Assembly (NCBI GenBank): GCA_022796315.1
Contig: JAAWIL010000260.1
Location: 1 to 11,973, forward strand
DNA: 11,973 nt
Reading direction: 5' to 3'
Source: Oscillibacter sp.
GTDB lineage: Bacteria; Bacillota; Clostridia; Oscillospirales; Oscillospiraceae
Shown: positions 5,909-11,973 of the stretch, one piece after another
How positions within the stretch are numbered: position 1 is the first letter of the stretch
Layout: the number at the start of each line of letters is the position of its first letter
Notes under the pieces: generated by a model
Database searches by the model: none
Told to the model about the DNA's origin: nothing
What the model saw: the letters and a program-made list of their open reading frames with translations, nothing else
Translations under genes and position numbers: made by a program

Positions 5909-6639
5909 GACCCTTTTCTCTATTTTGGGCATGTCCGATCGTGTTGTGATGTTCCCCGAAAACCTCGTAAGAGACGGCGCCCTTGCCGGCCCTCCTCCCC
6001 ATGAATTCCGACCTCCTTTTGGACAGGCGGCGGATGCCGCCCCTGCAAACCGGTTCTCCTATAGGACAGAAACATGAGATTCGCGCCACCATGAAACTCC
6101 GCCAATCGGGCACTCCCTTCTCAGTTTGTCCCATAATGCAAACCGGCAGCGGGGATGGCTGAGCAATCATGGACTTTTTGGGGTTCGGAGGCACCGATGG
6201 GCCCCCTGGTTTTCATCGGAAAGGCCCCGCTGAGAAAGCAGCGTTCACGAAACCGCACGGTCATTTTTTCGGTCCTGCTTAGTCAATGAGTCCTTGAAAC
6301 GCTTTTTGGCGGGAGGGAATTGGCGTATATCTGACTGGTATCCGGTATCTGCCCGTCTTTTCCTTGACACGGATATGAGCATCCCCGAACAACTGGAAAT
6401 CGCGCTTCTTTCTATATTGAAAACTATTGCTGACTGCGTTTTTTCAAGAACACATTATGATATAAATATACCACAAAACAACCGCGAATTTGGAATCAAG
6501 AACGTTTGAAAAAGCAGAGATTCCTGTGCGCGTTCTTTTGCGCTGACCCGGCAATTGGGAATAGCGGAATTGATTAGAGGAGTTTGCTGCAACCGCCAAA
6601 AGACCGCGGCGGCCCAATGGACGAGCCGCCGCAAGAGTA
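5909..6639. other. Non-coding region upstream of copA
   Basis: About 730 bases with no convincing gene. Frames in it (for example 6294-6509, +) lack ribosome binding sites and family features. The left half, to about 6290, is GC-rich and holds repeat-like sequence: a segment at 6102-6117 shared with 3331-3347 in opposite orientation, TCCTATAGGA at 6057-6066, and a CCGATG/CATCGG hairpin near 6195-6220. From about 6360 the DNA becomes markedly AT-richer, marking the edge of the 6.6-9.6 kb cassette. The XRE-gene terminator lies at 6598-6632. Confidence 0.5.
6598..6632 (-). terminator. Rho-independent terminator of the XRE gene
   Basis: Read on the minus strand, GCGGCGGC (6625-6632) pairs perfectly with GCCGCCGC (6606-6613) across an 11-base loop. 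The stem is followed by GGTCTTTT (6598-6605). It starts eight bases after the XRE stop codon. Confidence 0.8.
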
Positions 6640-7275
6640 TCAGGATTCCGGAGACCACGCGCTCTGCGTCAAAAAGTCCTGCACCACATCCAAGAGGTGC
6701 TCAGGAGAGAGCTGGAGTTTGGTACAGTGTTGAATGATCTGCAATACGGCCGCCCGGTCATTGGAAAAGGGCGAAATCACCGCAACGGTCGCCCAGGTTT
6801 CGGCAAAACGCTCTTTCATCAAGATTCCAAAGGCGGGAGCATTCTGAGACGGAGACTGGACCTCATGGAGGAAATACCTGTACAGGGCATCGGGCGATTC
6901 TGCCGCGCTCATCATTTCATCCAAAATGCAAAGGTCGCTGGAGAGCCTGAAGAGGTATTGCAGCAGAGAGATCGCGTCCTGCGCGGCCGGCAAAACAAGG
7001 GGATGGAGCGAGGGGAGTTCCAGAAGGAGCGCATCCAGGCAGGGAACCCCCGCGCTACGGGGATCTTCCGTTCCGGCAATCAGCTCCGCCGGGGAGATGC
7101 CCAGCTTTTTTGCCAGATCTTCCAAAGTGTCCGCTCGGGGGGAGGATGTGCCTTTCAGGTATCCCTGCAACGTCGTTCTTGGAATATCCAGCTCCCTTGA
7201 AAATTCCATAAAGTTCAATCCCCTCTTGTCCATTTCTCTTTTTAGAGCGGCCGAAATATTTTCTTTGATCTCCAA
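6640..7275 (-). CDS. XRE-family HTH transcriptional regulator
   Basis: 211-aa DNA-binding protein. Residues about 5-62 form a Cro/C1-type helix-turn-helix, with the recognition part SRELDIPRTTLQGYLKG (26-42) followed by PRADTLEDLAKKLGISPAELI (47-67), typical of this fold. The C-terminal 140 residues are largely helical with a leucine-rich LLLELPSLHPLVLP segment and match no ligand-binding family I recognise. Start: AAGGAGG on the minus strand lies eight bases before TTG 7275. An in-frame ATG at 7296 would put the ribosome binding site inside the coding sequence, so TTG is preferred. The gene follows the DUF4062-YdcF gene and a possible small gene on the same strand and ends at a good terminator. 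It may be the cassette's own regulator; that role is inferred. Confidence 0.8.
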   Translation of the reverse strand: MEIKENISAALKREMDKRGLNFMEFSRELDIPRTTLQGYLKGTSSPRADTLEDLAKKLGISPAELIAGTEDPRSAGVPCLDALLLELPSLHPLVLPAAQDAISLLQYLFRLSSDLCILDEMMSAAESPDALYRYFLHEVQSPSQNAPAFGILMKERFAETWATVAVISPFSNDRAAVLQIIQHCTKLQLSPEHLLDVVQDFLTQSAWSPES

Positions 7276-7288
7276 GATAGCCACCTCC

Positions 7289-7588
7289 TTAAACATAAGA
7301 GTAAAGAGAATGTCTGTCGCAGTAAACGCCAACATTTCGACAAAAGGGCCATCTTTTTGACAGAGATAAAGAAACAAGCCTGGTCCAGAGTACTGCAACT
7401 TCGAGCTGGGGTCTTTTTTGCGGAGGAGACAGGTCCCCACAGATCTCCCTTGCGGGCGCCGGGATGTCTGCCTCCGCTGAATCCGGGTATGCCAGCATAT
7501 ACTTTGCTATCCGGCAGTGCCTTCTTGGTAATGCGGCTTTAGCCAGATGCAACAGTTGATCAGCGCTGTCCGGGTTTCTGGAAAACAT
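7289..7588 (-). CDS. Possible small coupled gene, 99 aa, unknown
   Basis: Hypothetical protein with no recognised family. The case for it is its arrangement. Its ATG overlaps the stop of the DUF4062-YdcF gene in TAATG, and its TAA is the first part of TAAGGAGG, the ribosome binding site of the XRE gene 14 bases further on. Such tight packing on both sides is typical of real genes in operons. The first 60 residues (with HLAKAALPRRHCRIAKYML at about 18-36) look protein-like and could form two helices; the last 35 look less natural. There is no strong ribosome binding site, so translation would depend on coupling. The alternative is a chance frame in a 312-base gap. It fills that gap; nothing else coding is seen there. 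Confidence 0.35.
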   Translation of the reverse strand: MFSRNPDSADQLLHLAKAALPRRHCRIAKYMLAYPDSAEADIPAPAREICGDLSPPQKRPQLEVAVLWTRLVSLSLSKRWPFCRNVGVYCDRHSLYSYV

Positions 7589-9549
7589 TATTCCGCATGA
7601 TTTTGCGCATCGGAAAAGCCAGGTTTTCGATTCATGCGATGTTCTTTTGCCAAGTTCGATTCCGCCGGATCAAGATCGGGATCTTCATACAGAACGTGGG
7701 GCAAGGCGGTAAACATCTCATGTACATAATCATGAAACAATTCCGGAGATGGGCAGGTAAAGACAGATGGAAATACTCCCAATGCGATATAGTGCGCTGT
7801 TTTACGCATGGATTGTACCGGAGAGCAAACACAGACCAGCTCAGAAAAGCCCTCATCCTTCCAAATTTGTGACGCTACAAAGCATTCGTCGGCAGAGTTA
7901 TAAACGCCATCCGTACCCCGATACATTACATTTTTCTCTTCCCCATAAATATCATCCGGGGAAACCTTCTTCCTGGTGATCAGATATGTTTGGCCGGCCT
8001 CGCTGAGTGACACTTGATCCGCTTTTCCTTGATACATATGTAGACTTCCCGGCACATAAAGCTTGCAGCGGATCTTCTTCTTTTGATATTCGCGGTACAG
8101 CTGATACCCCATGTCCAAGCGTCTGGCAAATTCTACTCCCGGAGTTCCGTCTGGCTGCAAAGGATGCTGGGCTGCGACTTCAATCAAAACGCCGGTTCGC
8201 TTGCTGTCGTTCTGGGCCTGGAGGGTAAACTCCTTTGCGTCATCCAACTTCTTCTTCCAAAAAGTGACGGCATGAGATGTTTCCTTGTAGAAATACGGAA
8301 CATCCTGTCCATGAAATTCAATGGGATTCGATGTCTTCCAAATACAGTTAAAGCTGTCATTTGTCATGCCTGCCAGGGAAAGATCTCCGCTTTCCGCGCC
8401 TTTTGCCGTCTGACACTCGAAAGATACCGAATCTGCCCCGGCGCGAAACGGCGGCATTGTCATTGTGACCCAGCACCAAATCTGCTGATCATCATCAGCC
8501 GTTTCATCTTCTTTGTCAATACAGATGATCTCTGTTTGGCGCAGCAGAGTATGGGCACAGCCGATCTCGATTTTCCCAATCGTGTCGCAGGGAGTAGCAT
8601 GCGCTTGTTCCCAAATGGAGCGGATGTTGTCCATTGTTACGTCAAACTCACTGCTGATCGGATTGCCCGGCCCCCTTACTTCGAGATGTCCCACATCCTC
8701 TAAGAAGTCGGAGTATGGATTGGGCAGCAATATCTGTAAGGTTCCATGATTGCGCAGCATTCTAGTCAGCTGCTGGACGTGGGTTTGGAAGAAACCCAGG
8801 CCGGTTGTGTGAAGCACCTTTACATGTTTCGCGTGTTCGATTTTTTGATCTAGGAGTGCATCATCGGCTCGCCCCTTGGCAATCGCACAGATGCCGAATT
8901 CTTTTGCGTGCTGAAGGCTTGGCGTGTGATTGAGCAGTCCGAACTCGGAACGCAGAGCATCCACCTCTTCAAGCGCGCTGATGCGCTTCCTCAATTCTCT
9001 GTTTTCCCTTTTTAAACGGAACAGTTCTTGTGCGGCGTCCGTACCGCCAACGGAATCCGCGCGAACCCATCCAGTTGAGGGGAATTGCTTTTGGAGCTTT
9101 ATCAGGGATTGAGATACCATACGTCCCAATTCACTGGGATCGGTCCAGAAGCGCACAAGTTTCTTTTTGGCAAGGTTCCGAAATTCCTCCAGCTTTTCCC
9201 TGCCTTCCTGAGTATCTTCTGTAAAAGCGGCCTTGATTTCCTCTGGACATCTATGCAAAAAGGCCAGGATCGGTTTTCCTGTTTTCAAGGCATATCGGTA
9301 TTCCATCTCCGTATAGCTCATTCCTTTGTCGTTGGTCGCGCCATAACGTCCCGCAATCACCACAATAAAATAATCGCTGTCATCAATGATACGTTTAATC
9401 AGTGACCACTGATCCTCGTTTGAAGAGGGAAAAAGCTCCATTCCCGCCGGAATGTAATCTAATTCCAAAAGTGCCTGCATGACTTCTCTGCGCTCTTTGT
9501 CTAAATCTTCGCGCGTTGAGCTGACAAATACTTGATATCTCTTATCCAT
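7588..9549 (-). CDS. DUF4062 / YdcF-like (DUF218) fusion protein
   Basis: 653-aa soluble protein with no signal peptide or membrane segment. Residues 4-99 match DUF4062: a QVFVSSTREDL strand-loop-helix (6-16), a DSDYFIVVIAGRYG strand (57-70) and the SYTEMEYRYA motif (78-87). DUF4062 is a TIR-like domain often found at the N-terminus of signalling or STAND-type proteins. Residues 171-202 form a coiled coil. Residues 205-320, including AKHVKVLHTTG and LQILLPNP, resemble PLD/DUF5919-like modules, a weak match. Residues about 452-625 follow the DUF218 (YdcF/SanA/ElyC) plan: an N-terminal strand, RRLDMGYQLY (476-485), SLSEAGQTYLI (514-524), YNSADECF (550-557) and SPVQSMRKTAHYI (576-588). ATG 9549 has an AAAGGG site 12-16 bases upstream. 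It has its own promoter, is AT-richer than its neighbours and is followed by a possible coupled small gene. Substrate and role are unknown; defence or stress signalling is a guess. Confidence 0.75.
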   Translation of the reverse strand: MDKRYQVFVSSTREDLDKERREVMQALLELDYIPAGMELFPSSNEDQWSLIKRIIDDSDYFIVVIAGRYGATNDKGMSYTEMEYRYALKTGKPILAFLHRCPEEIKAAFTEDTQEGREKLEEFRNLAKKKLVRFWTDPSELGRMVSQSLIKLQKQFPSTGWVRADSVGGTDAAQELFRLKRENRELRKRISALEEVDALRSEFGLLNHTPSLQHAKEFGICAIAKGRADDALLDQKIEHAKHVKVLHTTGLGFFQTHVQQLTRMLRNHGTLQILLPNPYSDFLEDVGHLEVRGPGNPISSEFDVTMDNIRSIWEQAHATPCDTIGKIEIGCAHTLLRQTEIICIDKEDETADDDQQIWCWVTMTMPPFRAGADSVSFECQTAKGAESGDLSLAGMTNDSFNCIWKTSNPIEFHGQDVPYFYKETSHAVTFWKKKLDDAKEFTLQAQNDSKRTGVLIEVAAQHPLQPDGTPGVEFARRLDMGYQLYREYQKKKIRCKLYVPGSLHMYQGKADQVSLSEAGQTYLITRKKVSPDDIYGEEKNVMYRGTDGVYNSADECFVASQIWKDEGFSELVCVCSPVQSMRKTAHYIALGVFPSVFTCPSPELFHDYVHEMFTALPHVLYEDPDLDPAESNLAKEHRMNRKPGFSDAQNHAE

Positions 9550-9583
9550 AGTTGAGCAGCACCCTTTCTTTCTAGGTATAAAT

Positions 9584-9612
9584 ATTGTATCATAAAAAGC
9601 TGGCTTGCTCAA
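9584..9612 (-). promoter_or_regulatory. Promoter of the DUF4062-YdcF gene
   Basis: On the minus strand, TTGAGC (9607-9612), a 17-base spacer and TACAAT (9584-9589) give 4/6 and 5/6 matches with ideal spacing in AT-rich DNA. Transcription would start near 9577, about 28 bases before the start codon. Confidence 0.65.
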
Positions 9613-9722
9613 TCTAAAATTGTGCAAATCGGCAAAATTCAAAAATGGTGCACAGAGCATTGCTTACGCTATCCTGCGTTTAGCACGCTCCGCGCAGAGT
9701 ATTCGCGCCGGCAAAAATGTTC

Positions 9723-9751
9723 TTGCAATTTCCCGGCGGCTTTGTTACACT
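9723..9751 (+). promoter_or_regulatory. Promoter of the DtxR-family gene
   Basis: TTGCAA (9723-9728), a 17-base spacer and TACACT (9746-9751) each match consensus at 4/6, with the start codon 34 bases downstream. It diverges from the promoter at 9584-9612. The roughly 110 bases between the two show no other clear signal. Confidence 0.45.
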
Positions 9752-9785
9752 AAAAAGAAACATCTGTTGTGAGGAGTGAACAACC

Positions 9786-10166
9786 ATGGTGATTCATGAG
9801 TCCGCCGAGGACTACCTGGAGTCTATCTTGATTTTGCAGGAGCAATGCGGGCAGGTCCGCTCCATCGACATCGTGAACCGGCTGGGCTTCTCCAAACCCA
9901 GCGTCAGCATCGCCATGAAAAAGCTGCGGGAAAACGGCCTCATCTCCATAGCTGGGAATCGGAACATTACCCTCAGCCGCAGCGGCATGGAGATTGCCCG
10001 CCGGGTCTATGGCCGGCACAAGCTGCTGACGGAGCTGTTCGTGCGGCTGGGCGTAGAGCCGGAACAGGCCGCCGCGGACGCCTGCCGGGTGGAGCACGAC
10101 CTGAGTCAGGAGACCATGGACCGCATCCGGGAGTTCTTAAGCAGACAGCAGTCGGAGACTCTGTAA
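9786..10166 (+). CDS. DtxR/MntR-family metal-dependent repressor
   Basis: 126-aa cytosolic regulator that binds DNA when loaded with Fe(II) or Mn(II). The winged helix spans about residues 5-65, with recognition segment GFSKPSVSIAMKKLRENGLI (34-53). The dimerisation/metal domain follows (70-126). Metal ligands align as Asp9, Glu12, His78, Cys100, Glu103 and His104. Asp9 is MntR-like (Met in DtxR), while Cys100 in ACRVEH is DtxR-like (Glu in MntR), so metal preference is ambiguous. There is no C-terminal SH3/FeoA domain, as usual for the short forms. GAGGAG lies nine bases before ATG 9786. It is transcribed alone and ends in a large structured terminator. No transporter target is in the window. 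Confidence 0.9.
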   Translation: MVIHESAEDYLESILILQEQCGQVRSIDIVNRLGFSKPSVSIAMKKLRENGLISIAGNRNITLSRSGMEIARRVYGRHKLLTELFVRLGVEPEQAAADACRVEHDLSQETMDRIREFLSRQQSETL

Positions 10167-10174
10167 CCAGGAGC

Positions 10175-10277
10175 GCCCCTGGCAGAGGGGACATTGTGAG
10201 AGGAACTCTTTGCGGGGGCGCATCACCGGCTCCTGTGGGAGTTCCGGACGCGATGTCCCTGTGGCCGGGGGCTTTTT
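10175..10277 (+). ncRNA. Rod-like structured RNA / 3' UTR terminator
   Basis: Three nested helices run in register. P1 is 10175-10183 with 10264-10272 (9 bp, one G-U). P2 is GGGACAT (10188-10194) with ATGTCCC (10253-10259). P3 is GGAACTC (10202-10208) with GAGTTCC (10239-10245). The internal loops are symmetric (4x4 and 7x7) and the apical part is 30 bases. P1 is followed by TTTTT (10273-10277), so the base works as an intrinsic terminator for the DtxR-family gene, whose stop lies eight bases upstream. The helices above P1 are more than a terminator needs. It matches no RNA family I can name. Confidence 0.5.
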
Positions 10278-10334
10278 ATAGTCAGCACAGTGGAAAAGAA
10301 TCCTCTGGACTCTTTTCATCATGGCACCGCAAAA

Positions 10335-10370
10335 CAATGCAGTAAGCCGCATCAGCGGCTTACTGCATTG
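10335..10370 (-). terminator. Perfect 16-bp hairpin, T-tract on minus strand
   Basis: CAATGCAGTAAGCCGC (10335-10350) and its exact complement (10355-10370) flank an ATCA loop. On the plus strand no T-run follows; read on the minus strand the stem is followed by TTTT (10331-10334). It therefore looks like a terminator for leftward transcription, although no minus-strand gene is visible to its right. Confidence 0.55.
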
Positions 10371-10435
10371 ACGATACCCACGGCCTTTCCACAAAGAAAC
10401 CCAGCGGCTGGGGAGATTTTTTGGCGCTCTCTCCA

Positions 10436-10464
10436 TTGACCGGACCTTGTGAAAGGCTCATAAT
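10436..10464 (+). promoter_or_regulatory. serA promoter
   Basis: TTGACC (10436-10441), a 17-base spacer and CATAAT (10459-10464) match consensus at 5/6 each. The predicted start near 10471 leaves a leader of about 34 bases, with no room for a riboswitch downstream. A weak CCCAG-CGG-CTGGG hairpin with T6 lies just upstream (10400-10422). Confidence 0.75.
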
Positions 10465-10504
10465 GAGGAAAAAGGACGGCAGGGGCTGTCCGGGGAGGTC
10501 GCAA

Positions 10505-11671
10505 ATGTATCGGATCAAAACATGGAACAATATCGCCGCCGCAGGGCTGGAGCGCTTTGACCGGGAGCGCTATGTCGTGGGAAGCGAGGTGACTGGGGAG
10601 GCGGGCATTGTGGTCCGGTCCGCCCCGCTGCTGGACTATGCCTTTCCGCCGGAGCTGCTGGCCATTGCCCGGGCGGGGGCCGGCGTGAACAACATTCCCA
10701 TTGACCGCTGCTCCCAGGCGGGAATCGCGGTGTTCTCGACCCCTGGCGCCAACGCCAACGCGGTGAAGGAGCTGGTGCTCTGCGCCCTGCTGATGGCCTC
10801 CCGGGATGTGGATGGTTCCATCCGCTGGGTGCGTAAGCAGGTGGAGGACGGCGTAAATGTCGCCACGGTAGTGGAAAAGGGGAAGGCCGCCTTCGTGGGG
10901 CCGGAGCTGTATAAGAAGACTCTGGGCGTTGTAGGCCTGGGGGCCATCGGGTCTCTGGTGGCCAACATGGCGGTGTCCCTGGGGATGGAGGTCTGCGGCT
11001 ATGACCCGTATCTCTCGGTAAACGCCGCACTGCGGCTGGACCACCATGTTCACGTGGTACAGGACCTGCGGGAGCTGTACCACCGGGCAGATTATCTGAC
11101 GTTCCACATCCACTTCACGGCCCAGACGAAGCACATGGTGGACGCCCAGGCCTTTTCCGAGATGAAGCCGGGCGTCCGGATCATCAACCTGGCCCGTGGG
11201 GAGATCGTGGACGACGCCGCGCTGCTGGCAGCTCTGGACACCGGGCGGGTTGCGGCCTATATCACGGATTTCCCCACCAATGAGCTGGTCCGCACGCCCC
11301 ACGTGGTGGCCATGCCCCACATGGGGGCCTCCACGCCGGAGAGTGAGCAGAACTGCGCCGTCATGGCGGTGGAGGAGCTGAGGGACTACCTGGAAAACGG
11401 GAATATCCATAACTCCGTGAACCTGCCGGAGGTGGGGATGGAGCGCAGCGGCGTTATGCGCCTGTGTGTGATTCACAAGAATGTGCCGGCCATGCTGGCC
11501 AATATCACGGCCCTGCTGAGCCGGGACGGCGTCAATGTGGAGAATCTCAGCAACAAGTCCAAGGGGGACTTGGCCTATACCATGGTGGATCTGGGGACCC
11601 ACCTGGATGAGACCGTGGTGGAAGAGGTGCGGCAGCTGAGCAACGTGATCCGAACGCGGGTGATTGTCTGA
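10505..11671 (+). CDS. serA: D-3-phosphoglycerate dehydrogenase with ACT domain
   Basis: 388-aa cytosolic enzyme oxidising 3-phosphoglycerate to 3-phosphohydroxypyruvate with NAD, the first committed step of serine synthesis. Residues 1-100 and about 270-300 form the substrate domain. The Rossmann domain has GLGAIG (144-149) and Asp167 in GYDPY, favouring NAD over NADP. Catalytic residues appear as Arg231 (LARGEIVDD), Glu260 (FPTNE) and His272 (MPHMGAST). A C-terminal ACT domain (about 317-388) suggests allosteric control, classically by serine. This short form of about 390 residues is common in Clostridia. ATG 10505 is chosen because GGGGAGG lies about six bases upstream; an extension to 10421 would run through the promoter. 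It has its own promoter and no serC neighbour, so it appears monocistronic. Confidence 0.9.
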   Translation: MYRIKTWNNIAAAGLERFDRERYVVGSEVTGEAGIVVRSAPLLDYAFPPELLAIARAGAGVNNIPIDRCSQAGIAVFSTPGANANAVKELVLCALLMASRDVDGSIRWVRKQVEDGVNVATVVEKGKAAFVGPELYKKTLGVVGLGAIGSLVANMAVSLGMEVCGYDPYLSVNAALRLDHHVHVVQDLRELYHRADYLTFHIHFTAQTKHMVDAQAFSEMKPGVRIINLARGEIVDDAALLAALDTGRVAAYITDFPTNELVRTPHVVAMPHMGASTPESEQNCAVMAVEELRDYLENGNIHNSVNLPEVGMERSGVMRLCVIHKNVPAMLANITALLSRDGVNVENLSNKSKGDLAYTMVDLGTHLDETVVEEVRQLSNVIRTRVIV

Positions 11672-11696
11672 GAGACCCGGAATGGCGGAAGACGCA

Positions 11697-11725
11697 TTGA
11701 CACAGGCCGGAAAATCAGGTATAAT
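11697..11725 (+). promoter_or_regulatory. Perfect consensus promoter for the tRNA locus
   Basis: TTGACA (11697-11702), exactly 17 bases and TATAAT (11720-11725) form a full-consensus sigma-A promoter, the strength expected for stable RNA genes. It lies 26 bases after serA and points toward the tRNAs. Confidence 0.9.
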
Positions 11726-11728
11726 AAA

Positions 11729-11758
11729 AAGCCGGATGGCAGGGCAGCCGTCCGGCTT
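11729..11758. terminator. 12-bp hairpin between promoter and tRNA
   Basis: AAGCCGGATGGC (11729-11740) pairs with GCCGTCCGGCTT (11747-11758) with one G-T pair and an AGGGCA loop. The A-run at 11726-11730 gives a T-tract on the minus strand only, so it may terminate leftward transcription. For rightward transcripts starting near 11732 it would form a 5' hairpin. Confidence 0.5.
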
Positions 11759-11815
11759 CCCCGAAAGAGGAAGGGGGAACGGTTTCCGGTTCGATTTCAG
11801 CCCGGCAATTTCATA

Positions 11816-11884
11816 GGCCCCGTAGCTCAGCTGGATTGGGCATTCGCCTCCTAAGTGTGCGCAGTTCGTCCGCCAGTGGCACCA
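11816..11884 (+). pseudogene. Decayed tRNA-Arg(CCT) pseudogene
   Basis: A 69-base tRNA-like segment ending in CCA. The D-arm (GTAGCTCAGCTGGAT) and the anticodon loop CTCCTAA (anticodon CCT) are intact. The acceptor strands no longer pair well, the anticodon stem has a mismatch and wobble pairs (TTCGC against GTGTG), and the variable and T-arm region is about 8 bases short, with GTTCGAATCC reduced to GTTCGTCC. The intact copy 12 bases downstream has the same anticodon. It is probably transcribed from the same promoter but should not fold as a working tRNA. Confidence 0.7.
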
Positions 11885-11896
11885 AAAATTCCATAT

Positions 11897-11973
11897 GCGT
11901 CCGTAGCTCAGCAGGATAGAGCGTCCGCCTCCTAAGCGGAAGGCCAGCGGTTCGAATCCGCTCGGGCGTACCA
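11897..11973 (+). tRNA. tRNA-Arg(CCT)
   Basis: The 77-base cloverleaf includes an encoded CCA. Acceptor GCGTCCG pairs with CGGGCGT (G1-U72 and U4-G69 wobbles). The D-stem is GCTC/GAGC, the anticodon stem TCCGC/GCGGA with loop CTCCTAA gives anticodon CCT reading AGG, and the T-loop is TTCGAAT. The gene ends on the last base of the window. Confidence 0.92.

Noticed and set aside
5826..6194. A 122-aa minus-strand frame running through the copA promoter
   Set aside because: It would translate across the -35, -10 and CsoR operators; it looks like a frame created by dispersed intergenic repeat sequence.
6294..6509. A 71-aa plus-strand frame before the XRE terminator
   Set aside because: It has a TTG start, no ribosome binding site, no family resemblance, and lies in gene-free DNA upstream of copA.
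10167..10504. A riboswitch or T-box leader for serA
   Set aside because: The serA promoter (10436-10464) lies downstream of the structured region, leaving about 34 bases of leader; no T-box motif or known aptamer core was seen.
10352..11602. A 416-aa minus-strand frame opposite serA
   Set aside because: It is antisense to a clear phosphoglycerate dehydrogenase, with His/Gln/Gly-rich composition typical of shadow frames.
1..11973. CRISPR array or restriction-modification genes
   Set aside because: No regularly spaced direct repeats and no methylase or endonuclease motifs were seen in any frame.

Overview
The window looks like chromosome from a high-GC gut-type Clostridia, probably an Oscillospiraceae relative. 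Three things suggest this: Firmicutes-style AGGAGG ribosome binding sites, a selenium/sulfur yedE set, and a single-HMA CopA with CsoR. No species is assigned. All family calls are from reading the sequence; no search was run.

Layout. Positions 1-92 look like the end of an IS5-type element or MITE, ending 14 bases before a SUKH/SMI1-like gene (107-583, +). An operon (661-2176, +) encodes a YedE-type transporter, a TusA-like carrier and a DUF3343 protein, the classic Se/S delivery set. It closes with a strong terminator. A 155-bp MITE (2234-2388) follows. The minus strand then carries a copper module: copA (3577-5826), csoR (2875-3270) and a copZ-like HMA chaperone (2388-2579). copA has a near-consensus promoter with two CsoR-type boxes. 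The copZ-like gene has its own palindrome cluster, and its stop codon is formed by the MITE end.

Positions 5909-6639 are non-coding. A visibly more AT-rich minus-strand cassette follows. It holds a 653-residue protein with a DUF4062 (TIR-like) N-terminus, a coiled coil, a possible PLD-like middle and a YdcF/DUF218-like C-terminus (7588-9549). Next come a possible 99-aa gene overlapping its stop (7289-7588) and an XRE regulator (6640-7275) ending in a terminator. This cassette is the best candidate for an undescribed system.

To the right, on the plus strand, are a DtxR/MntR-family regulator (9786-10166), a structured RNA/terminator (10175-10277), serA with a C-terminal ACT domain (10505-11671), a perfect-consensus promoter, a decayed tRNA-Arg(CCT) pseudogene and an intact tRNA-Arg(CCT) that ends exactly at the window edge.

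Functionally, most of the window concerns metal and chalcogen handling (Se/S delivery, Cu export, Fe/Mn sensing). The DUF4062-YdcF cassette sits among these genes as likely acquired DNA.
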